A stretch of DNA of 64,000 nt from the NCBI RefSeq assembly GCF_023824195.1, contig NZ_CP085442.1:4921501-4985500 (forward strand), in the 5' to 3' direction. Of the stretch, positions 1 to 11,626 are shown in pieces (position 1 is the stretch's first letter; every line of letters begins with the position of its first letter). Made by a program: the position numbers and the translations under genes. The notes under the pieces are model-generated. The model did not search any database. It had not been told where the DNA came from and worked only from the letters and a program-made list of their open reading frames with translations. Source of the stretch: Priestia megaterium (GTDB lineage Bacteria > Bacillota > Bacilli > Bacillales > Bacillaceae_H).

Positions 1-8
1 TTATAAAA

Positions 9-38
9 GGGGGTCAATTACTATCTATATAGTACCCC
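9..38 (-). terminator. possible trxB terminator hairpin
   Basis: On the minus strand GGGGT pairs with ACCCC around an inner ACTAT/ATAGT stem, followed by CTTTTAT. The U-tract is short, so this is only a candidate end for the trxB transcript. The rest of 1-107 shows nothing else. Confidence 0.35.
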
Positions 39-107
39 ATCAATGTTTCACAGGTGTTACAGAACAGTTAAAACCGAATTACGTTTTGTAAAAGATTGAT
101 TTCAGCC

Positions 108-1076
<969 letters not shown>

Positions 1077-1172
1077 TTAGGAAATTCCTTCGTAGTTGAT
1101 TCCAAATTTATGGATAATTATTTCGTTATCACTATCCTAATATGTTCTTCCTATTATCGTCTATTTTTTTGC

Positions 1173-2675
1173 TCAATTTAATAACGTATTCACAATTTTA
1201 CTGTACTTTCTAACTGTTGCAGCGGAAATGGAATATTGTTTTGCCGCATCAGCTTGAGTAATAACCTGCCTTTTTTCTTTCGCCCATATATATGTGACGG
1301 CTGCAGCCCATGCATTTACGTTCACATGCTGAAAATCATAGGATTGTTTATATACCTGTACATATACATAAAACCAAAAGCTTAAAAGATCCTGGGTATC
1401 ACTTTCAGCCTGCGATTCCATCTCCAGTTCAATAACATCTGCCACCTCAAAAATCACATGTTGTTTATCCTGCCATACGTACGTATATACTTCATCCAAA
1501 AGTGTACTCATATGTATGGACGACTTGATTTCTTCTAAAAGAAGCAGACGCTGCTGTTCAGGAAGCTTTTTTGCCATATACAAGCTGTAAAGCTGATCGT
1601 GAACATTTTTTGTTGCACACTTCTGTTTCGCTGTAACATCCACTTTCGATTGAAAAACCTTCGCAGCTTTTTGACTGATGCGCCAAGGCTCCTCTCCTTC
1701 TTTATCAGGAACGTCTTCCAATGCCAGCTTCCACATTTCTTTAGCGAACGCTTCACGTCCGGTATAGTAAGAGGCATATGAGAGCCAATAATGAAATGAG
1801 TTGTCTCCTTGAAATCCTTGTGTATAAAGCTTTTTTAACCATCTGTATGATAGTTTGTATTGACCAATCAACGCAAATGTTGCTCCGAGCTTATAGCGGT
1901 GTTCAAATGACATCGGATAAACGCGGCTAAGCCCGTCTGTAAGCTCCTCAACTTCTTTATGCTTATGGCAATAATAATAGAAAATCAGCTGATTGCATAA
2001 CGCATGAAGATTTCCAGGGTTTTTCTCTAATACTCCATTCAGCAAATCCATTGCCTCATCAATTTTATTTAAATAAAAATAAGCTAACGCTAAATTATTA
2101 TATGCAGACCAGAATTCTGGATACTCATCAATTATTTCAGTTAACAAATCCACTGCTTCTTCAAAATTCGTTTCTTCAAGCAGTCTTTTTGCTTGTTCTT
2201 GTTTTATAATCAGCATGTCGCCTAGCTGATTTTTAGGCTCTTCATCTTCTTCATCCACATCAATTGATAGTAAATCTAACAGATCTGTAGCCGATCGAAA
2301 GAGGTCACCATTTGGAAAATGCTCAATGTAATACATCGCGTATTTTTTTGATTCTTCAAACAGTCCAAGATGCGCATAGCTGTTGGCTATATAGTAGTAA
2401 CAGCTTCCTAATGTATCGTCCATATGATGAATCACATGGAGAAAAAGCTCGTTGGCATCTTGATAATCTCCCCGCTCCGTTAAAGCTACTCCAACGTGTG
2501 TAAGAAGCTGTGGATTACGGGCATTTTCTTTGTTTGCACGCGTTAAATACTTGAGCGCTTTATCTGACTCCTCTTCTTCAAACGCCTGCAGCGCTTTTTC
2601 GAAATAGAAGTCACCCGTTTGCGAAAATGGAATTACTTGTGCCATTTTTTGAATTACTTTTGAGTGTTTTTCCAT
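1173..2675 (-). CDS. yvcD: tetratricopeptide-repeat protein YvcD
   Basis: 500-residue soluble protein built largely of TPR helices (clear repeat pairs near residues 30-110 and 170-240), expected to act in protein-protein contacts; the B. subtilis homologue YvcD has no firmly established role known to me. The last 40 or so residues look like a helix-turn-helix (TQADAAKQYSI then SAATVRKYSK), a possible nucleic-acid contact. The frame is open for 31 further codons upstream, but only the ATG at 2675 has a good ribosome site (TTTGGAGGG, 4-5 nt away), so that start is chosen. It sits between the his operon and trxB. Confidence 0.8.
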   Translation of the reverse strand: MEKHSKVIQKMAQVIPFSQTGDFYFEKALQAFEEEESDKALKYLTRANKENARNPQLLTHVGVALTERGDYQDANELFLHVIHHMDDTLGSCYYYIANSYAHLGLFEESKKYAMYYIEHFPNGDLFRSATDLLDLLSIDVDEEDEEPKNQLGDMLIIKQEQAKRLLEETNFEEAVDLLTEIIDEYPEFWSAYNNLALAYFYLNKIDEAMDLLNGVLEKNPGNLHALCNQLIFYYYCHKHKEVEELTDGLSRVYPMSFEHRYKLGATFALIGQYKLSYRWLKKLYTQGFQGDNSFHYWLSYASYYTGREAFAKEMWKLALEDVPDKEGEEPWRISQKAAKVFQSKVDVTAKQKCATKNVHDQLYSLYMAKKLPEQQRLLLLEEIKSSIHMSTLLDEVYTYVWQDKQHVIFEVADVIELEMESQAESDTQDLLSFWFYVYVQVYKQSYDFQHVNVNAWAAAVTYIWAKEKRQVITQADAAKQYSISAATVRKYSKIVNTLLN

Positions 2676-2792
2676 TAAGCCCTCCAAATAAGTTGATAAT
2701 TTCGACGTTCGTAGTATATCACATTTGCCAAGAAGTTTAATACCTCTATTCAAAAAAGGAGCCTGCAAGCATCCGTTTCTTGACGCAAATAA

Positions 2793-2837
2793 GAGAAGGT
2801 TTTGCCTCTTTTATCTAAAATGAGACAACTCCTTCTC
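2793..2837 (-). terminator. long imperfect hairpin after hisI
   Basis: Two stacked 7-bp stems (GAGAAGG/CCTTCTC and TTGTCTC/GAGGCAA) separated by a 2x2 internal loop, lying just downstream of hisI. There is no U-run after it on the minus strand, so it may end the his transcript weakly or act as a processing or protective stem. Confidence 0.45.
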
Positions 2838-2856
2838 TCCTTTCACTATGTGGCTA

Positions 2857-3480
2857 TTAGCTAGAGTGACGCTCTTTTAATACTGATAGGACATCGTCTA
2901 AAGGCAGCTTTTGCTCACGAAGTAAAACAAGTACGTGGTACAATAAATCTGCAACTTCCCACTTCAGCTCATCATGGTCACGATTTTTTGCTGCAATAAT
3001 CACTTCACCAGCTTCTTCTCCTACTTTTTTGAGGATTTTATCTACGCCTTTATCAAATAAGTACGTCGTATAAGCTCCTTCTGGCATTTCAGCTTCACGC
3101 TTAGCGATTACTTCTTCTAGCTCATTAATAATAGCAAACCGATTATCGTTTTGTTTATTTTCACCAAGAATTGTTTCATTAAAACAGCTGTAAGCCCCCG
3201 TATGACAAGCAGGACCTTGAGGCTCCACTTTTACAACAAGAGAATCAGCATCACAGTCATATGCCATGCTCACAATTTTTTGTGTGTTCCCAGAGGTTGC
3301 GCCCTTGTGCCACAACTCTTGTCGAGAACGGCTGTAAAACCATGTTTCACGTGTATCAATTGATTTTTGAAGTGATTCTTCGTTCATATAAGCCAATGTT
3401 AAAACTTCTTTGCTCACAGCGTCTTGTACAATAGCTGGTACAAGTCCACCACTGTTGAATTTAATGTTTTCAATCGTCAT
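2857..3480 (-). CDS. hisI: bifunctional HisI/HisE (phosphoribosyl-AMP cyclohydrolase / phosphoribosyl-ATP pyrophosphohydrolase)
   Basis: Catalyses steps 2 and 3 of histidine synthesis in one 207-residue chain. Residues 1 to about 110 are the cyclohydrolase, with the metal-binding DCDADS and CHTG...SCF segments; the C-terminal 90 residues are the pyrophosphohydrolase, with the acidic [12 protein letters not shown] helix. The fused form is usual in Bacillus. It overlaps hisF by 4 nt (ATGA), implying translational coupling, and is the last gene of the his operon. Confidence 0.97.
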   Translation of the reverse strand: MTIENIKFNSGGLVPAIVQDAVSKEVLTLAYMNEESLQKSIDTRETWFYSRSRQELWHKGATSGNTQKIVSMAYDCDADSLVVKVEPQGPACHTGAYSCFNETILGENKQNDNRFAIINELEEVIAKREAEMPEGAYTTYLFDKGVDKILKKVGEEAGEVIIAAKNRDHDELKWEVADLLYHVLVLLREQKLPLDDVLSVLKERHSS

Positions 3481-4235
3481 CGAATGCTCACTCCTTGTTG
3501 TTTTGCATAGCTTTTAATTTCTTTTACAGATGTTTCTTTATAGTGAAAGATCGAAGCCGCCAAAGCCGCGTCAGCTTCTCCTTTTTCAAACGCATCGACA
3601 AAATCTTGACCATTTCCTGCGCCGCCAGAAGCAATAACAGGAACGCTCACCGCTTGGCTGACTGCTTTGGTTAATGCTAAATCAAATCCTGACTTTTCGC
3701 CGTCTTTATCCATACTCGTTAACAAGATCTCACCCGCACCTCGCTTCACTGCTTCTCTTGCCCAGTCAATTACTTCCCAGTCCGTTGCGTTGCGGCCTCC
3801 GTGTGTATAGACTCGCCATGATTGTAAGCTTTCATCGTACTTAGCATCGATTGCTACCACAATACACTGAGCTCCAAAAAAGTCGGACCCTTCTGTAATC
3901 AGTGCTGGATTGAGTACGGCCGCTGTATTTAATGACACTTTGTCTGCACCAGCACGAAGCATTCTCTTCATATCTTCTAGTGCATTAATTCCTCCGCCCA
4001 CCGTAAAAGGAATCGCTAGCTGAGATGCTACTTCTTCTACAACATGTACCATCGTTTTGCGTCCTTCATGAGAAGCAGAAATATCTAAAAAGACTAATTC
4101 GTCTGCGCCTTCTTCATCGTAAAATTTCGCCAACTCTACAGGATCTCCTGCATCTCGAAGTTCCACAAACTGAACTCCTTTTACCACGCGGCCGTCCTTT
4201 ACATCTAAACAAGGAATGATTCGTTTTGTAATCAT
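3477..4235 (-). CDS. hisF: imidazole glycerol phosphate synthase subunit HisF
   Basis: Cyclase half of the glutamine-dependent imidazole glycerol phosphate synthase, closing the imidazole ring and releasing AICAR. It is a 252-residue (beta-alpha)8 barrel with the catalytic aspartates in PCLDVKDG (near residue 11) and AIDAKYD (near 130), plus the phosphate-binding GGGI and ASGGAG loops. Its ATG overlaps the hisA stop (TAATG), and its end overlaps hisI. It works with HisH, encoded two genes upstream. Confidence 0.97.
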   Translation of the reverse strand: MITKRIIPCLDVKDGRVVKGVQFVELRDAGDPVELAKFYDEEGADELVFLDISASHEGRKTMVHVVEEVASQLAIPFTVGGGINALEDMKRMLRAGADKVSLNTAAVLNPALITEGSDFFGAQCIVVAIDAKYDESLQSWRVYTHGGRNATDWEVIDWAREAVKRGAGEILLTSMDKDGEKSGFDLALTKAVSQAVSVPVIASGGAGNGQDFVDAFEKGEADAALAASIFHYKETSVKEIKSYAKQQGVSIR

Positions 4236-4969
4236 TAAGCTTTCACCTCTTGAAGTGCTTCAGCTACTGTAAACTTATTTGTATAAAGTGCTTTCCCTAC
4301 AATCGCACCAATAACGCCGTCAGCTTCATATTTCTTTAGTGCATCTAGATCAGCAAGTTTACTAACTCCCCCTGATGCAATCACACCTTTTCCAGTAGCC
4401 CTAGCCATTTCAACAATTCCTTCCACATTAGGACCAGACAGCATACCATCCGTAGAGATATCCGTGAAAATAAATGTTTCCGCGCCAGCATTAGCCAATT
4501 CTTTTCCTAGTTCTGTCGCTTTGATTGTAGATGTTTCCACCCAGCCTTCCGTCGCAACATAGCCATCACGTGCATCAATACCAATAGCAATACGCGCACC
4601 ATATTCCTTCAGCATTTTTTTCACAAATTCAGGATTAGAAATAGCTGCACTTCCTAAAATAACGCGGTCAATTCCGTTTTCTAAATAGTAAGCAACGTCA
4701 GCTTCTGAGCGAATGCCTCCTCCAATTTGCACACGTACATCTAATTTCTTTTTCACACCTAGCACAAATTCATCATTCACGCGCTTGGCCGCTTTTGCGC
4801 CGTCCAAATCAACCATGTGAATCCACTGAGCACCTTCACTTGCGAATTGTGTGGCCATATCTACCGGAGAATCTCCGTACACCGTTTCTTTTGTGTAATC
4901 TCCTTGAAGCAAACGGACGCACTTTCCTCCGCGCATATCAATGGCTGGATATATTTCAAATTTGCTCAT
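4235..4969 (-). CDS. hisA: ProFAR isomerase HisA
   Basis: Isomerises the aminoaldose ProFAR to the aminoketose PRFAR in histidine synthesis. The 244-residue barrel has the paired catalytic aspartates in IDMRGG near the N terminus and in FTDISTDG, and phosphate loops QIGGGI and ASGGVS. AAAGGAG lies 8 nt before the ATG, which overlaps the end of hisH by 14 nt; the stop shares a base with the hisF start. Confidence 0.97.
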   Translation of the reverse strand: MSKFEIYPAIDMRGGKCVRLLQGDYTKETVYGDSPVDMATQFASEGAQWIHMVDLDGAKAAKRVNDEFVLGVKKKLDVRVQIGGGIRSEADVAYYLENGIDRVILGSAAISNPEFVKKMLKEYGARIAIGIDARDGYVATEGWVETSTIKATELGKELANAGAETFIFTDISTDGMLSGPNVEGIVEMARATGKGVIASGGVSKLADLDALKKYEADGVIGAIVGKALYTNKFTVAEALQEVKA

Positions 4970-5603
4970 ACGATGGGCTCCTTTTCTCTACGAAGTTTGC
5001 ATAATTTTGCAGCATTTGCATTCCGATTGCACTGCTTTTTTCAGGGTGGAATTGAGTGCCAAATACGTGTTCTTTTCCAACAACTGCTGGAACTTCAACA
5101 TCATAAGGACTTGTTGCTAAAAGCACGTCTTGGTCATTTGTTTTTACGTAATAAGAGTGAACAAAGTACACGTGGCCTTCACTGATTCCATCAAGCAGAG
5201 CAGACTGCTGATGAAAATCTAAAGAGTTCCAGCCCATATGCGGGACTTTATATGTCTGTCCTTCGGCAGTAATGCCGGGAATACGCTCGACTCTCCCTTT
5301 TAACAGTTCCAGCCCTTTTGTTACGCCGTTCTCATCGCTTTCTTCAAATAACAGCTGCATACCTAAACAAATTCCAAGCAAAGGCATTCCTTTTGATACT
5401 TCTTCTTTAATAAAGTCCGTCAGCTTTGTTTGATTCAGCTGTTCCATCGCATCTTTGAATGCTCCAACTCCAGGAAGAATCAGTCCTTTTGCCTTTCTTA
5501 GTTCTGCAGGATCTGCGGAGATAATATAGTCATAGTTTAATCGTTCAAGAGCTTTACTTACGCTGTATAAGTTTCCCATCCCATAGTCAATAATGCCAAT
5601 CAT
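4956..5603 (-). CDS. hisH: imidazole glycerol phosphate synthase glutamine amidotransferase HisH
   Basis: Glutaminase subunit that feeds ammonia to HisF. The 215-residue class-I amidotransferase has the nucleophile in GICLGMQ and the His-Glu pair in FHPEKS, with the oxyanion-strand motif PGVGAF. Its ATG directly follows the hisB stop (TAAATG), so it is probably translated by coupling; it overlaps hisA at its 3' end. Confidence 0.97.
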   Translation of the reverse strand: MIGIIDYGMGNLYSVSKALERLNYDYIISADPAELRKAKGLILPGVGAFKDAMEQLNQTKLTDFIKEEVSKGMPLLGICLGMQLLFEESDENGVTKGLELLKGRVERIPGITAEGQTYKVPHMGWNSLDFHQQSALLDGISEGHVYFVHSYYVKTNDQDVLLATSPYDVEVPAVVGKEHVFGTQFHPEKSSAIGMQMLQNYANFVEKRSPSYEQI

Positions 5604-6188
5604 TTACAACATCCCTTTCGTCGAAGGCACACCTTTGACACGCGGATCAATCGTTGTCGCTTCGTCCAAAGCACGTGCTAATGCCTTAAATACCGCTTCA
5701 ATAATGTGGTGTGTATTTTTACCGTAGTGTACGATTACATGTACATTCATGCGAGATTCTAATGCAAATTTCCATAAAAATTCATACACAAGCTCTGTAT
5801 CAAATGTACCGACGCGCGACGCGGGAATGTCACCTTTAAATTCAAAATGAGGACGATTGCTTAAATCTACTACAACTTGAGCCAACGCGTCATCCATTGG
5901 TACAAAAGCATTTCCATAGCGTTTAATTCCCTTTTTATCACCGAGCGCTTCTTTGAACGTTTGACCAAGGCAAATACCGATATCTTCCGTTGTATGGTGA
6001 TCATCAATCTCCGTGTCTCCATCTGCTTTTACATCAAGGTTAAACTGTCCGTGTTTTGTAAATAAATCGAGCATATGATTTAAAAAAGGAACGCCTGTAT
6101 CAATGTTCGCTTTTCCTTCTCCATCGATTCCAATCGCTAATGCAATATCCGTTTCGTTTGTTGTACGTTTAATACTTGACTCTCTCAT
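5604..6188 (-). CDS. hisB: imidazoleglycerol-phosphate dehydratase HisB
   Basis: Dehydrates imidazole glycerol phosphate to imidazole acetol phosphate using bound manganese. The protein contains the family HHTTED metal motif and a second HH pair (THHIIEA). It is the monofunctional 194-residue form, without the phosphatase domain of enterobacteria. The frame is open 16 codons further upstream, but AAAGGAG sits 7 nt before the ATG at 6188 and nothing suitable precedes the earlier codon. A 75-nt gap separates it from hisD. Confidence 0.96.
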   Translation of the reverse strand: MRESSIKRTTNETDIALAIGIDGEGKANIDTGVPFLNHMLDLFTKHGQFNLDVKADGDTEIDDHHTTEDIGICLGQTFKEALGDKKGIKRYGNAFVPMDDALAQVVVDLSNRPHFEFKGDIPASRVGTFDTELVYEFLWKFALESRMNVHVIVHYGKNTHHIIEAVFKALARALDEATTIDPRVKGVPSTKGML

Positions 6189-6263
6189 TGTGAAACTCCT
6201 TTCAACTGTGCATGTAATAAGTAAAGAAAACAACATTTCTACTCTTTTCTTTTAATCTCCACC

Positions 6264-7532
6264 TTATTTTTTAAAGCGTTCTTCAACCGCCCTTGCATGA
6301 GCTTCTAGCCCTTCTAAACGAGCAAACGCTGCGATTTTCGAGACATTTTTCTGCAGGGCTTGTTGGCTGTATGAAATGATGCTAGACTTCTTCACAAATG
6401 AATCAACTGATAAAGGACTTGAGAATTTTGCTGTCCCATTTGTTGGAAGAACATGGTTTGGTCCCGCGAAATAATCGCCAACAGGTTCTGAGCTGTATCT
6501 TCCTAGAAAAATAGCACCGGCATGACGAATGGAACCTAAAAGTTCAAGTGGACTTTCAGTCATAATTTCTAAATGCTCAGGAGCTAATTGATTAACAGCC
6601 TCAATCGCTTCTTCTAATGACCCGGTCACATAAATAGCGCCATGGTTATCAATAGAAGGTTTTGCAATTTCTTTACGAGGTAAAGATTCTACTTGTCTTT
6701 CCACTTCTTCTTTAACAGCTTCGGCTAATTTCATAGAAGGTGTAACTAAAATACTTGAAGCTAATTTGTCATGTTCTGCTTGAGACAATAAATCAGCGGC
6801 CACTTCGTTCGGCTTAGCCTTATCGTCTGCTAGTACGACAATTTCACTAGGTCCAGCAATTGAGTCAATGTCTACTAAGCCATATACTTCTCGTTTCGCT
6901 AATGCAACAAAGATATTACCAGGCCCTACAATTTTATCGACGGGTTGAATTGTTTCTGTTCCATAGGCAAGTGCTCCTACTGCCTGAGCTCCCCCTACTT
7001 TATAAATCTCTTTGACCCCAAGCTCACTCGCTGCTACCACTACTCCAGCAGGAAGCGCGCCGTCTTTTCCTGGAGGTGAAACCATCACGATACGTTTTAC
7101 ACCTGCCACTTGAGCAGGAATGACATTCATTAAAACGGAAGAAGGATACGCCGCAAGGCCTCCCGGTACATAAACACCTACTGCATCTAAAGGCGTTACT
7201 TTCTGCCCTAAAATGGTGCCGTCTTCTTTTGTTGTCATCCAAGACTGCTCGACCATTCTTTCGTGGTAATCACGAATGTTGTCAGCAGCTTCACGAATGA
7301 TTGACAGCATATCTGAATCAACCAGCTCATAAGCACGCTTCTTTTCTTGTTCTGTCACAAGCAAAGAAGAAAGCTCAACGCCGTCAAATTGGGCTGTATA
7401 CCTTTTTAAAGCTTCGTCTTTTTGCTCTTGCACCTGCTTTAAAATATTTACGACAATTTCTCTTTGAGCACTCGTCCCTTGATCAATCGTACGCTTTAAG
7501 CTCACTTGTTCTGTTACACGTGTAATTTTCAA
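6264..7532 (-). CDS. hisD: histidinol dehydrogenase HisD
   Basis: Zinc enzyme that oxidises histidinol to histidine in two NAD-dependent steps, the last of the pathway. The 422 residues carry the signature region with GPGN and [11 protein letters not shown], the catalytic pair in APEHLEI, and zinc-ligand histidines in QAEHD and [10 protein letters not shown]. Translation starts at TTG (7532) with AGAGGTGA upstream; no ATG is suitably placed. It lies 15 nt after hisG. Confidence 0.97.
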   Translation of the reverse strand: MKITRVTEQVSLKRTIDQGTSAQREIVVNILKQVQEQKDEALKRYTAQFDGVELSSLLVTEQEKKRAYELVDSDMLSIIREAADNIRDYHERMVEQSWMTTKEDGTILGQKVTPLDAVGVYVPGGLAAYPSSVLMNVIPAQVAGVKRIVMVSPPGKDGALPAGVVVAASELGVKEIYKVGGAQAVGALAYGTETIQPVDKIVGPGNIFVALAKREVYGLVDIDSIAGPSEIVVLADDKAKPNEVAADLLSQAEHDKLASSILVTPSMKLAEAVKEEVERQVESLPRKEIAKPSIDNHGAIYVTGSLEEAIEAVNQLAPEHLEIMTESPLELLGSIRHAGAIFLGRYSSEPVGDYFAGPNHVLPTNGTAKFSSPLSVDSFVKKSSIISYSQQALQKNVSKIAAFARLEGLEAHARAVEERFKK

Positions 7533-7547
7533 TGTATGTCACCTCTT

Positions 7548-8180
7548 TTATACAGGTTGAACCACTTGGGCTAAACGATTCACTAAATCATCAATTCGTT
7601 CGTCTTTTAAACGATAGCTCACAGGGTTCACAATCAAACGCGATGTAATATCTTCAATGTGCTCCAATTCAACAAGTCCGTTCTCTTTTAGTGTTTGTCC
7701 CGTTGATACAATATCAACGATCCGATCAGCAAGGCCGATTAAAGGCGCTAATTCAATCGAACCATTCAATTTAATAATTTCTACTTGCTCTCCTTGCTCC
7801 CTGAAATAAGTAGATGCTACATTTGGATATTTGGTTGCCACTTTTTGAGCAATTTCTGATTTTTTAGCATTAGGCAAACCGGCAACGGCCAGATGACATT
7901 TACTAATATTTAAATCCAACAGCTCATATACATCTCGTTCTTCTTCTAACATTACGTCTTTGCCTGCAATACCAAGATCCGCTACTCCGTATTCTACATA
8001 AGTAGTAACGTCCATTGGTTTTGCTAAAATAAAGCGCATGTTCTCTTCAGGAATGTCTACAATCAGCTTGCGCGAATCGTCAAATTCTGGCGGCAATTGA
8101 AAGTCTGCTTGACGCAAAAGTTCAGCTGCTTCTTCAAAAATACGTCCTTTTGGCATTGCAATTGTTAATAGTTCACTCAT
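7548..8180 (-). CDS. hisG: ATP phosphoribosyltransferase, short form, HisG
   Basis: Committed step of histidine synthesis: joins ATP and PRPP to give phosphoribosyl-ATP. At 210 residues this is the short form that lacks the C-terminal allosteric domain and needs HisZ for activity and feedback control; hisZ is the gene immediately upstream and shares one base with it (TAATG). The PRPP-binding region near [15 protein letters not shown] and the N-terminal MPKGR segment are visible. Confidence 0.97.
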   Translation of the reverse strand: MSELLTIAMPKGRIFEEAAELLRQADFQLPPEFDDSRKLIVDIPEENMRFILAKPMDVTTYVEYGVADLGIAGKDVMLEEERDVYELLDLNISKCHLAVAGLPNAKKSEIAQKVATKYPNVASTYFREQGEQVEIIKLNGSIELAPLIGLADRIVDIVSTGQTLKENGLVELEHIEDITSRLIVNPVSYRLKDERIDDLVNRLAQVVQPV

Positions 8181-9361
8181 TATTGTCCCCCCTTGCCTCG
8201 TTTTCCAATTAGAAACGTGACTTCTTCAAACTGTGCAGTAAATACATCAACATCATCAACGCCTGCAATTTCCTGAGTCACTACCCGGTATCCTTGCTTG
8301 CGCTGTTCAGCAGCTAAAGCTAATGCCTCATCTAAACGCTCTTGACTATATAATATGCCGTATACTGCTGAAGGCTCATATACTTCTTCGCCCAGCGCTT
8401 CAATTAAGCGGTCGAGCTGAATTCCAAATCCTGTAGCTGGTGTTTTAGACGCAAATTTTTCAAGAAGCTGGTCATAACGTCCTCCATTACCGATATGGAA
8501 ACCAACGTTTTCAGCAAAGACTTCAAATAAAATACCTGTGTAATAGCTCATATGACTGACTAAGTTAAAATCAATTTTAATTTCATCCGTTACACCGTAC
8601 GCATCAAGCATATTCCATAGCTTTTTCAAATCACCGGCGGCTTTTTTACCAGCTTCGTTCTCAACTAGTTCAACCGCTTCTTCAATCTTCTTTTCATCTC
8701 CGCGCAGGTTAAGCAGCTGAAGGAGACGCTGTTTATCAATAGAAGATAGATTCAAATCTTTTACATGATTACGATAGCCCACGTAATTTTTCTCATATAA
8801 AAAGCGGCGAAGCACGTTAGCACGTTCTTCATTTCCGACAATTTCTAAAAAAAGCGAATTAACAAACCCGATGTGGCCAATTGCCACTTTAAATGATTTA
8901 AGTCCCGCTCTTTTTAAGGCGCCGATCATGAGAGCAATGACTTCAGCATCGCTGCTCATCGTAGCGTCTCCAATTAGCTCAACGCCTATTTGTTCAAACT
9001 CCGCCGGGCGGCCACCCTCACGCTGCTGAGCTCGGAATACATTTGCTTCATAAGCTAAGCGCAAAGGAGAATTATTTAAAAGTTTTGAAGCGGCCACACG
9101 TGCAAATGGCGTTGTTACATCCGGTCGCAGCACAAGCGTATGCCCTTCTTTATCTAAAAGTTTAAACAATTGTTGATCTAAAATAGCTGATGCGCTTCCT
9201 ACCGTCTCGTAGTATTCCACAGTAGGCGTTGCCATATATTGATAGCCCCAGCTGCTGATTTCATCTGCTAGCTGATTGCGAACTTGTTTTTTTCTTTCAA
9301 AAAGAGCTGGCAGGGTATCTCTCATTCCAAGGGGTTTTTCAAACATAAATAACTTTGACAT
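8180..9361 (-). CDS. hisZ: ATP phosphoribosyltransferase regulatory subunit HisZ
   Basis: Histidyl-tRNA-synthetase-like protein that forms a complex with short HisG and supplies its histidine feedback site. The 393 residues show the class-II synthetase motif 2 region ([10 protein letters not shown] onward to [23 protein letters not shown]) without a tRNA-binding C-terminal domain. It is the first gene of the operon; AAAGGA lies 9 nt before the ATG. The promoter and palindrome upstream are described separately. Confidence 0.95.
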   Translation of the reverse strand: MSKLFMFEKPLGMRDTLPALFERKKQVRNQLADEISSWGYQYMATPTVEYYETVGSASAILDQQLFKLLDKEGHTLVLRPDVTTPFARVAASKLLNNSPLRLAYEANVFRAQQREGGRPAEFEQIGVELIGDATMSSDAEVIALMIGALKRAGLKSFKVAIGHIGFVNSLFLEIVGNEERANVLRRFLYEKNYVGYRNHVKDLNLSSIDKQRLLQLLNLRGDEKKIEEAVELVENEAGKKAAGDLKKLWNMLDAYGVTDEIKIDFNLVSHMSYYTGILFEVFAENVGFHIGNGGRYDQLLEKFASKTPATGFGIQLDRLIEALGEEVYEPSAVYGILYSQERLDEALALAAEQRKQGYRVVTQEIAGVDDVDVFTAQFEEVTFLIGKRGKGGQ

Positions 9362-9429
9362 TCCGACACGTCCTTTAAGCTTGATTTTATCTATTAAGGA
9401 ACCATTGATAGGTTGATTTCACTTTATCA

Positions 9430-9445
9430 CGCTAATGCATTAGCG
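9430..9445. promoter_or_regulatory. perfect palindrome in the his operon leader (candidate operator)
   Basis: CGCTAATGCATTAGCG is a 16-bp perfect palindrome, about 20-35 nt downstream of the predicted transcription start of hisZ. Its position suits a repressor site. A TrpR-like repressor (HisR/YerC type) is a plausible but unproven ligand. Confidence 0.6.
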
Positions 9446-9469
9446 AAATAACAAATTAAAGTTATTGAT

Positions 9470-9498
9470 AGTTTACACCCGATAAAGTCAGCCGTCAA
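9470..9498 (-). promoter_or_regulatory. sigma-A promoter of the his operon
   Basis: Minus strand TTGACG, 17 nt, TAAACT, about 108 nt upstream of the hisZ ATG. Near-consensus -35 and correct spacing. No T-box or leader-peptide histidine run was seen in the roughly 100-nt leader. Confidence 0.65.
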
Positions 9499-9518
9499 CC
9501 GCCAGCTGTTCAAATTTA

Positions 9519-9555
9519 CAAAAAAAACCACAGCTTAGTTCTTGCTAAGTTGTGG
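9519..9555 (-). terminator. terminator of the hprK-lgt-ppaX-yvoF operon
   Basis: CCACAACTTAG and CTAAGCTGTGG (one G-U pair) around a short loop, followed by TTTTTTTT on the minus strand. The stem overlaps the last codons of yvoF. Confidence 0.9.
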
Positions 9556-10072
9556 CTTTAGGTTCTGCTTCCCTGCGCTTTTCCATTTCTTCTTTTGTAT
9601 AGATGACACGCATAGGGTTACCTCCAACAAAGAAACCGGGTGCTACATCTTTATGAACCACCGTTCCAGCCGCTACAACCGCTTCATTGCCTATTGTTAC
9701 ACCTGGAAGGATGGTGCTATTTGCTCCAATCATCACTTCATCCCCAATGATGACATCTCCAAGACGATATTCCGTTATCAGATATTCATGAGCGAGAATA
9801 GTTGTATTGTATCCGATGACCGTATTGCGTCCTACTTGTATTTTTTCAGGAAACATAATATCGAGCATCACCATAAGGGCAAAGGATGTTTGAGGTCCTA
9901 CTTTCATCCCTAAGCACGCTTTGTACAGCCAGTTTTTCATCGAAAGAAAAGGCGTATAACGAGCGCATTGAATGATTAGGAAGTTGCGCACTACTTTCCA
10001 AAAAGGCACGGTCTTATAGACATGCCAAAGGGAATTAGCTCCTTTAACCGGATAGCGCGTCGTTTTTCTCAC
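9545..10072 (-). CDS. yvoF: hexapeptide-repeat acyltransferase YvoF
   Basis: Predicted O-acetyltransferase of the left-handed beta-helix family; the acceptor is not known. After a basic N-terminal region, residues from about 75 to 155 show the imperfect hexapeptide ladder ([38 protein letters not shown]) ending in the typical [10 protein letters not shown] cap. Length is 175 residues. Its ATG overlaps the end of ppaX by 4 nt, so it is coupled to that gene; same order as in B. subtilis. Confidence 0.85.
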   Translation of the reverse strand: MRKTTRYPVKGANSLWHVYKTVPFWKVVRNFLIIQCARYTPFLSMKNWLYKACLGMKVGPQTSFALMVMLDIMFPEKIQVGRNTVIGYNTTILAHEYLITEYRLGDVIIGDEVMIGANSTILPGVTIGNEAVVAAGTVVHKDVAPGFFVGGNPMRVIYTKEEMEKRREAEPKATT

Positions 10073-10716
10073 TGACGTTCTCCTTTTAATATATCAATTA
10101 AATCCGTCATATTCTCTAAAATAATATCAGGATTATAATAAGCGATATGATCTCTTCCTTTTGCACTCCAAGCAACTCCAGCTGTTTTCGTATAAGCTCT
10201 TTGGCCAGAAACGATGTCGTGATGGTTATCTCCCACCATCAGCGCTTCTTCAGGTTTAGCATCAAGCAGCTTCAGTGCTTTTTCTACTGGCTCAGGATGC
10301 GGCTTTGCATTTGTTACGTCTTCAATTGCAACAATTGTATCAAAGAACTGATCTAACTTTGTTAACTTAAGCCCCATCATGACCGTATTTCTTTGCTTTG
10401 TTGTGACAATACCTAATTTATAATCCTGCTCGTGCAGCCATTTAACTGTTTCAAGTACGCCTTCAAATTCTTTAACAAGCAAATCGTGATTGGCTAGATT
10501 ATGCGTGCGATACATCTCAATCATTTCGTTTACTTTCGTTTTATCCATTTCTACAAACGTGTCGTATAAAGGAGGTCCCATAAACTGTAAAATATCTTCA
10601 CGAGTATATTGTTCAGGATAATAGTGATTAAGCGTATGAGTAAACGAGGCAATAATTAATTCATTTGTATCAATTAACGTACCGTCTAAATCAAACAAAA
10701 CCGTATTAATCGTCAT
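10069..10716 (-). CDS. ppaX: pyrophosphatase PpaX
   Basis: HAD-family phosphatase that hydrolyses the pyrophosphate made when HPr kinase/phosphorylase dephosphorylates Ser46-P-HPr. The 215 residues have the nucleophile motif DLDGTLIDT (residues 9-17), motif II in GIVTTK and motif IV in MVGDNHHD. The linkage to hprK two genes upstream supports PpaX rather than a phosphoglycolate phosphatase, although the latter family is closely related. YvoD, which lies in this operon in B. subtilis, is absent. Confidence 0.9.
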   Translation of the reverse strand: MTINTVLFDLDGTLIDTNELIIASFTHTLNHYYPEQYTREDILQFMGPPLYDTFVEMDKTKVNEMIEMYRTHNLANHDLLVKEFEGVLETVKWLHEQDYKLGIVTTKQRNTVMMGLKLTKLDQFFDTIVAIEDVTNAKPHPEPVEKALKLLDAKPEEALMVGDNHHDIVSGQRAYTKTAGVAWSAKGRDHIAYYNPDIILENMTDLIDILKGERQ

Positions 10717-10776
10717 TATTCATTTCCTTCCCTTGCGTCAAATCAAGTTTGTGTAAACCTTGTAGCTTTTCTTCAT

Positions 10777-11610
10777 TTACGCCTTAGATTGCGCTTCTTC
10801 ATTCTCTAAGTATTTCTGTTTACTCATTCCCGTCACGCGGCGGATAATAATTAAAATAATGGCTATTACAATCAGTGCAAGTGAAACAACTTGAGCGATT
10901 CTGAGTGTATGCGTCAGCATTAAGCTATCCGTGCGAAGCCCTTCTACAAAGAAGCGTCCAACTGAGTACCAGATTAAATAAGATAAGAAAATTTCTCCTT
11001 TTCGCAGACTGGTGCGGCGAAGTACCATCAACAAGATAAATCCGGCAAAATCCCATAATGATTCGTATAAAAACGTAGGATGATAATATGTACCGTTAAT
11101 ATACATTTGGTTAATAATAAAATTTGGAAGGTGCAACCCTTCTAAAAAAGCACGGGTAACCGGCCCCCCGTGTGCCTCTTGATTCATAAAGTTTCCCCAG
11201 CGCCCAATGGCTTGGCCAAGGATTAAACTAGGCGCAGCAATATCAGCCAACTTCCAAAATGAAATCTTTTTTACTTTCGAATACACAATGGCAGTTAATA
11301 CGCCTCCGATTAAGCCACCATGAATGGCAATCCCCCCTTGCCAAATCTGAGGTATTTCATTTAAATGCTTTGAATAGTATCCCCATTCAAAGGATACATA
11401 ATAAATTCGTGCACAAATAATAGCTATTGGCACAGCAAATAAGATAAGATCAACAAATGTATCTTTTGATAAGCCTCTTCTTACGCTTTCTCTGGTCGCA
11501 ATATAAAGACCTAATAGAACACCTGCACCGATAATTACGCCGTACCAGTAGACCGTTAGAGGGCCAATTTCAAGGAAAACGCGATCTAACGGCTGAATAG
11601 TTGCTTCCAC
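10777..11610 (-). CDS. lgt: prolipoprotein diacylglyceryl transferase Lgt
   Basis: Integral membrane enzyme that transfers diacylglycerol from phosphatidylglycerol to the lipobox cysteine of prelipoproteins, such as CccB in this window. The 277-residue chain has about seven membrane segments, the conserved GGLIGG turn and the signature [14 protein letters not shown] near residue 135. Spacing to hprK is 16 nt. Ends with a basic cytosolic tail. Confidence 0.97.
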   Translation of the reverse strand: MEATIQPLDRVFLEIGPLTVYWYGVIIGAGVLLGLYIATRESVRRGLSKDTFVDLILFAVPIAIICARIYYVSFEWGYYSKHLNEIPQIWQGGIAIHGGLIGGVLTAIVYSKVKKISFWKLADIAAPSLILGQAIGRWGNFMNQEAHGGPVTRAFLEGLHLPNFIINQMYINGTYYHPTFLYESLWDFAGFILLMVLRRTSLRKGEIFLSYLIWYSVGRFFVEGLRTDSLMLTHTLRIAQVVSLALIVIAIILIIIRRVTGMSKQKYLENEEAQSKA

Positions 11611-11626
11611 AAGTTAACACCCTTTC

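Noticed and set aside
4817..5185. 122-codon plus-strand frame across hisA and hisH
   Set aside because: Lies opposite two confident his genes and shows no independent coding evidence.
9362..9470. T-box or histidine leader peptide upstream of hisZ
   Set aside because: The leader is only about 100 nt and has no T-box sequence, no terminator/antiterminator pair and no run of histidine codons.
9542..9913. 123-codon plus-strand frame opposite yvoF
   Set aside because: It mirrors a well-supported hexapeptide acyltransferase gene, overlaps its terminator and has no ribosome site or recognisable domain.
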